From: Fomes fomentarius
Lineage: Eukaryota; Basidiomycota; Agaricomycetes; Polyporales; Polyporaceae
NCBI GenBank assembly: GCA_022606135.1
Contig: JABYQN010000008.1
Coordinates: forward strand, 1,860,001-1,924,000
DNA: 64,000 nt
Reading direction: 5' to 3'
Under the pieces are notes generated by a model, which saw nothing but the letters and a program-made list of their open reading frames with translations, ran no database searches and was not told where the DNA came from. Positions 58,701 to 64,000 of the stretch are shown here, piece by piece (the stretch's first letter is position 1; each line of letters begins with the position of its first letter). The translations under genes and the position numbers were made by a program.

Positions 58701-61700
58701 TGACACCGCACTACAGTGAGAAGGTAAGTGTCGTATCGAAGCCATCTCGTTCTCGTGTCGAGGTTCATTTGTGTCGCCTAGATTTTACTCTCGCTCAGGG
58801 AGATTATCCGCGAGGAGGACCAGAACACGCGCGTGACGCTCCTGGAGTACCTCAAGCAGCTGCACCCCGTCGAGTGGGACAACTTCGTCAAGGACACCAA
58901 GATTCTCGCTGAGGAGTCACAGATGTACAACGGTTCCAGTCCCTTCGGCATGGACGAGAAGGCCCAGTCCAAGGCGGACGATCTTCCATTCTACTGCATC
59001 GGTTTCAAGTCGGCGGCACCCGAGTTCACTCTTCGCACCCGTATCTGGGCCTCACTTCGTGCGCAGACCCTGTATCGCACGGTGTCCGGCATGATGAACT
59101 ATGCAAAGGCCATCAAGCTCCTCTACCGTGTCGAGAACCCTGAGGTCGTCCAGCTCTTCGGCGGGAACACGGATAACCTTGAGCGTGAGCTCGAGCGCAT
59201 GGCGCGCCGCAAGTTCAAGTTCGTCGTCTCCATGCAGCGGTACTCCAAGTTCAACCGCGAGGAACAGGAGAACGCCGAGTTCTTGCTCCGTGCATATCCC
59301 GACCTCCAGATCGCGTACCTTGAAGAGGAGCCTCCGCGTAAAGAAGGTGGCGACCCGCGCCTGTTCTCCGCGCTCATCGACGGCCACTCCGAGTTCATTC
59401 CTGAGACCGGCAGGCGCCGTCCGAAGTTCCGCATCGAACTACCAGGTAACCCCATCCTCGGTGATGGCAAGTCAGACAACCAGAACCACGCGATCATCTT
59501 CTACCGCGGAGAGTACCTGCAGCTCATCGACGCGAACCAGGATAACTACCTCGAGGAGTGTCTCAAGATCCGGAATGTGCTCGCCGAATTCGAGGAGTAC
59601 AACGTCTCGAGCCAAAGTCCGTACGCGCAGTGGGGCCACAAGGACTTCAAGAAGTCGCCGATTGCCATTGTCGGTGCCCGCGAGTACATCTTCTCGGAGA
59701 ACATCGGTATCCTCGGTGACCTTGCTGCCGGCAAGGAGCAGACGTTCGGTACACTGGCGGCACGCTCCCTCGCGTGGATCGGTGGGAAGCTGCACTACGG
59801 TCACCCGGATTTCTTGAACGCGCTGTTCATGACGACGCGTGGCGGTGTCTCGAAGGCGCAGAAGGGCCTGCATCTGAACGAGGATATCTATGCGGGTATG
59901 AATGCGTTTGGGCGTGGTGGACGTATCAAGCATACGGAGTATTACCAGTGCGGGAAGGGTCGTGACCTTGGGTTTGGCACGATTCTCAACTTCCAGACGA
60001 AGATTGGTACAGGCATGGGCGAGCAGATGCTCAGCCGGGAGTACTACTACCTCGGCACGCAGCTTCCCGTCGACCGGTTCTTGACGTTCTACTACGGCCA
60101 CCCTGGGTTCCATATCAACAACATGCTTGTCATTATGTCGGTGCAGGTCTTCATCCTTACGAGTAAGTGGTCGTGACGTTTCGATATCAGGTGGTACGGT
60201 CGCTAACTGCGCATATATGTAGTGGTCTTCCTAGGAACACTCAACGACCAGCTGCGTATCTGCGAGTACTCCAAGTCTGGGCAGCTCCTCACGCCACCGC
60301 CGTGCTACAACCTTGCGCCGGCCTTCCAATGGATTGACCACTGTATCATCAGTATCTTCTTGGTCTTCATGATTGCGTTCTTGCCTCTCTTCTTGCAAGG
60401 TAAGCTTCCTTTGTTCAATTCACTACGCGCCGAATTCTCACTGCTTCCGTCCAGAACTTGTTGAGCGCGGTACTGGCAAGGCACTTATCCGTCTCGCGAA
60501 GCACTTCGGTTCCCTCTCTCCGGCATTCGAGGTATTCTCCACGCAGATCTCGTCGCACTCGATCATCACCAACTTGACCTTCGGTGGTGCGCGGTACATC
60601 GCCACGGGCCGTGGTTTTGCAACGACGCGTATCTCGTTCGCGATCCTGTATTCCCGTTTCGCTGGCCCGAGTATCTACCTCGGCATGCGGACGCTCGTCA
60701 TGCTCCTCTATGTCACATTGACGATCTGGACGGGATGGGTGACGTACTTCTGGGTGTCCATCCTCGCGATGTGTGTCTCGCCGTTCATCTTCAACCCACA
60801 CCAGTTCTCTACGGCGGACTTCATCATCGACTACCGGTACGTCGTTTCGTTTGGCTCTTAGAAACCTGTACTTACGTATGTTCGTTGACAGTGAGTTCCT
60901 TCGTTGGATGAACCGTGGTAATTCTCGCGCGCACGCCAACTCTTGGATTGGCTTTTGCCGTCTCTCGCGTACGATGATCACTGGATACAAGAAGAAGCGT
61001 CTCGGTCACCCCTCGGAGCGGCTGTCGGGCGACGTTCCTCGCGCAAAATGGCGGGCGGTCATCTTCTCCGAAGTTATCTTCCCACTCATTATGGCCGTCC
61101 TCTTCGTCATCGCGTACATGTTCGTCAAGTCGTTCCCTGACAAGGACAACAAGCAGCCCCCGAGCCCGCTCATCCGAATTGCCGTCGTGTCCCTCGGCCC
61201 GATCGTCTGGAACGCCGCCGTGTTGCTGGTGCTGTTCATGTTCTCGCTGTTCTTGGGCCCGATGCTGGATACGCCGTTCCCCAAGTTTGGTTCAGTCATG
61301 GCGTTCCTTGCGCACTCGCTTGGCGTCGTTGGCATGGTCGCGTTCTTCGAGTTCTTCGTAAGTGCTGTTTGTTGTGCTATTAAGTGTCTACATTGCTCAC
61401 TGTCCTCCACAGTGGTTCCTCGAGCTCTGGAACGTCGCGCACGCAGTGCTTGGTCTCATAGCGATCATCTTCATTCAGCGTGCGCTGCACAAGATCCTCA
61501 TATCCGTGTTCCTATCGCGTGAGTTCAAGCACGACGAGACGAACCGCGCATGGTGGACCGGTAAGTGGTACGGCCGTGGGCTCGGTGCGCACGCGATGTC
61601 GCAGCCCGCGCGTGAGTTCATCGTGAAGATCATCGAGTTGTCGCTCTGGAGCTCCGACTTCCTCATGGGCCACATCCTCTTGTTCATCCTCACGCCGCCC

Positions 61701-62048
61701 GTCCTTGTCCCTTACATCGATCGCATCCACTCAATGATGCTCTGTGAGTACTTCATCCGTTGGAGGTACCTGGATGAAAACTGATAATATGTCATTAGTC
61801 TGGTTACGCCCGTCGAAGCAGATCCGTGCACCGCTGTACTCGATCAAGCAGAAGCGGCAACGAAGGTGGATCGTCATCAAGTATGGCATTGTCTTCATCC
61901 TCGCCTTCGCCCTATTCGCGGCCTTGGTCGTTATTCGTGAGTCCCATTCCGACCTGTTTTTCCTCGCATACGCTGACTGTCGCGCATTGCAGCACTAATA
62001 TTCCGCAAGAGCTTGACGTTCAGCTGCAGCATTTGCCAGGGCATTTGA
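55733..62048 (+). CDS. FKS1: 1,3-beta-glucan synthase catalytic subunit
   Basis: Exons 55733-55976, 56033-56292, 56688-57311, 57363-58346, 58409-58723, 58782-60162, 60223-60399, 60455-60836, 60892-61357, 61413-61743, 61799-61936 and 61993-62048; 1,785 residues with every phase closing. Plasma-membrane enzyme using UDP-glucose to make cell-wall 1,3-beta-glucan, usually with a Rho1 subunit. A disordered Tyr/Asp/Ser-rich N-terminus (to about residue 95) precedes the FKS1 domain (about 260-370, [18 protein letters not shown]), a first helix cluster, the large cytosolic glucan-synthase domain (from about 800, [57 protein letters not shown]), and a second helix cluster. The segments aligned to echinocandin hot spots read FLTLSFKNP and QWIDHCII. 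Intron 2 (56293-56687) is 395 nt, unusually long. Complete and uninterrupted. Confidence 0.96.
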
Positions 62049-62824
62049 TGGACCTCTACCTCTATTGCGACCCCGCACCAATCATAGATTAGTTACACTG
62101 TATGCTCTCGAATGACCCGTTGCCTACGACGTACGTAGCTTGTACTAGCCGGACATTACATACCGCTTCTCTATCTCCAGAGATGGACAATTCATATAGC
62201 CGCAATATTACTTTTACGCACGTTCTCTTGCAGTCCGTAACATGTGCTTGCCCCCGCGTATTCGCAGACACTCACCACCCATTCATCCGAGCCTCGCAGG
62301 GCACACGCATCACACACTCTCACATATATATATACACCATCGCGTTTGCTGTTCTCCGACGTTCGTCCTTGTTATTCATGTTACGCCCACGCCGAGATGA
62401 TTAATGAACGATCTTGATTTTCAGCTCTCCTGGTTGCACTTCGTTGTCGAGGGGCGACATCGTATGGTGAAACCTCTGGACCCGTTTGCTACCTATATCG
62501 TCGACCTTAGTTGGTGACGGTGAGGTTAAATGACTATGTAACTGCGGAGCTGAGCGCGCTGACGGTGTGGTGTCGAGCATTGGCCTGGCGACATGCCTTC
62601 CCCCCTGCCACGCTCCTCGGATCCTCTAGGCTCTCGATGTGCCTCTCAACGATACTATGACAACACGTCAGGCGAAGAGTGGACACGTTGGGTTAGCATG
62701 GTGATGTTCGCACTGCCAATGGGGCACCACATCTTGGACCATTCAGACCCAGTCACCATCTAGACTGGGTCTTATTGGAGTCCGTCACCGAGCCTTGGCA
62801 TCCCTCACAAGCGAGGAACTGAAC
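62049..62824. other. intergenic, 3' flank of glucan synthase
   Basis: Presumed 3' UTR followed by unassigned DNA. No gene recognised. Confidence 0.45.
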
Positions 62825-63300
62825 TTGTAAATCGTGGTGTTGCGCTCAATCAGCAGGGCTTTCGACAGATGTTTGGGTAGGTCTGAGTCTCCCTACGAAG
62901 CCGCCATATAACTTCGGCGACCCAGATGCGAACTCGGAGCGCGATGCGTTCTGGAACGATGAAGGGCCACTGGCAGCCGTCACTGCTCGCAGACATGTTC
63001 GCGCACGACTGGCAGGTCCGTATCGCAGTTCGCCCCGTGCACGGTCTTGCAGGCGTTCCTCTTGATGTCGAAGTACGTACCATGAGTCGTTGGCATAGCC
63101 CCGGCACCGGCACGGTCGAGCGCATCGTCACCATGCCGAGGAAGTATCTCGTCGAGGCACCGGATACGGCTGAGGGCTCGAACGACTCGCACTAGGCGTT
63201 CTGGACGTCCATGGCTACGCGCACGCTCGTCTTCATTGATCAGGGTGGACTATGTACGAGTTGATTGGGCTGATCAGGAACCCCGCCCAGGCTCAGCGCT
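62825..63300 (+). pseudogene. PSD/PsiD-like decarboxylase, scrambled fragment
   Basis: Related to the gene at 51471-52824. Recognisable pieces: KPPYNFGDPDAN (about 62899-62935) joined directly to a segment matching ERDAFW, then in shifted frames SLLADMFAHD, SRWHSPGTGTVERIVTMP and VEAPDTAEGSNDS, an in-frame TAG at 63193-63195, and AFWTSMATRTLVFI. The central 180 or so codons are missing between the first two pieces. Bases 62825-62852 read as the reverse complement of the segment that precedes the MGFQQMF block in the other gene, suggesting a small inversion. Clearly not functional. Confidence 0.82.
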
Positions 63301-63779
63301 GATCACAGAGCACTTGGAAGTACTCGACCTAATAGTAGACACTTGTCGCGCGTTATTGATCTCGCCTGTTCGGACCACCGACGACCTCCCGGCGTACGAT
63401 GCAAAGTTTGCGCTCGGATGCTAATCAAACGTTCCGAGGTAGATTCGACAACTATGAACTTGAGTCTGGGTTATAGTCCTTGTTGGGCGGTGTACGCAGA
63501 AATATACAATGAGTAGCAGCAACTTGAAGCCCAGGTTCATAGTAGCCTCAGGCTGCTCCACCAGTGGTGGCTGGATCTCAAGGACGGGGAAGTGGGTCTC
63601 TCGTTGGCGGCGCCGTTAGGGCAGACCTCGGGGACGTAAAACTCTGCATGATCACTAACCAAACGTAACGTTATTTGTCTACGCGCGACTCAAGGAGGAA
63701 ACGAACAGGGGCAATGGTGATGGCCAGCCAGGTGAACTTGAAAGTGTGTATACAGTTCGGCTGCAGCCCTCTAAGCTCG
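63301..63779. other. intergenic
   Basis: Between the decarboxylase fragment and the start of cassette copy 3. Nothing recognised. Confidence 0.4.
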
Positions 63780-64000
63780 CGCGCTTCTCCTGCCACTCCT
63801 ACCAGCGCTTCCACTCCTAAATTCGGAACGATCGGCCAATTCGGGCGACTGTTTCACTCTTCGCAGGCCTGACCAAAATGGCTATGCGTCAAAGGATACT
63901 ACACAGAGTAACCGCAAACGTCGTATCCCCTTCCGACACTTGTTCTTCCGGCCAGCCCCCATATGCTCTTCCGACGTTCTGGCTTTATCTCCGGCGCGCG
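63780..64000 (+). repeat. YTTDP cassette promoter, copy 3 (cut by window end)
   Basis: Matches the 5' part of cassettes 1 and 2 in order: GCGCTTCTCCTGCCACTCCT, AGCGCTTCCACTCC followed by ATTCGGAACGATCGG (as in copy 2), the GCGTCAAAGGATACTACACA block, TTCCGACACTTGTTCTTCC, and TCTGGCTTTATCTCC. It has no foldback insertion at the site filled in copy 1. The core promoter and gene would lie beyond the window on the plus strand. More diverged from copies 1 and 2 than they are from each other. Confidence 0.8.

Overview
The window is fungal nuclear DNA, most likely from a white-rot polypore-type agaricomycete. Nearly every gene has many short introns (about 50-75 nt, GT..AG). Family content also fits: a class II secreted Mn-peroxidase, a CYP505 P450/reductase fusion, a DUF6533 membrane protein, a FunK1 kinase relic, a PsiD-like decarboxylase and a polyporopepsin-like protease. 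For most genes the exon lengths were summed and the reading phase closes exactly at the stop codon.

Layout, left to right. 1-3281: 3'-truncated-window part of a CYP505-type fused monooxygenase. 4.26-6.8 kb: a repeat-rich secret of this locus, a cassette carrying an unrecognised Arg-rich protein made of about 17-residue units containing YTTDP, with a 466-bp foldback element inserted in its promoter. 7.4-8.9 kb: an intact MYND-finger gene. 10.5-13.1 kb: a Ca2+/calmodulin-dependent protein kinase with a probable N-myristoylated extension. 14.8-16.5 kb: a DUF6533-type membrane protein gene with one apparent frameshift, lying in about 3.7 kb of strongly CpG-depleted DNA (15.1-18.8 kb). 18.5-20.4 kb: two broken MYND paralogues. 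21.2-23.3 kb: a second, inverted and very similar YTTDP cassette without the foldback insertion. 24.2-32.8 kb: two ferritin-like secreted protein genes in the same orientation enclosing three MYND paralogues (one intact, two broken). 34.6-36.2 kb: a short Mn-peroxidase. 38.8-40.5 kb: purine nucleoside phosphorylase. 41.2-43.4 kb: a 725-residue unknown. 44.9-46.8 kb: an A1 aspartic protease. 48.5-51.1 kb: a FunK1 kinase pseudogene. 51.5-52.8 kb: a PSD/PsiD-like decarboxylase with single-base frame breaks. 53.4-54.6 kb: a BTB protein. 55.7-62.0 kb: the complete 1,3-beta-glucan synthase. 62.8-63.3 kb: a decayed PsiD-like fragment. 63.78-64.0 kb: the start of a third YTTDP cassette promoter.

Two kinds of DNA alternate. 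Conserved genes (CYP505 part, CaMK, PNP, peroxidase, protease, BTB, glucan synthase) are all open and phase-consistent over more than 11 kb of coding sequence. Accessory families (MYND, FunK1, PsiD-like, DUF6533) are duplicated and mostly broken, which argues for genuine decay rather than general sequencing error. The best candidates for something undescribed are the multi-copy YTTDP-repeat cassette, with its filled and empty foldback insertion sites, and the MYND paralogue cluster around it. No function can be assigned to the YTTDP protein from sequence alone. Wood-decay chemistry is represented by the Mn-peroxidase, the protease and the P450 fusion, and cell-wall synthesis by the glucan synthase; there is no evident single pathway tying the window together.
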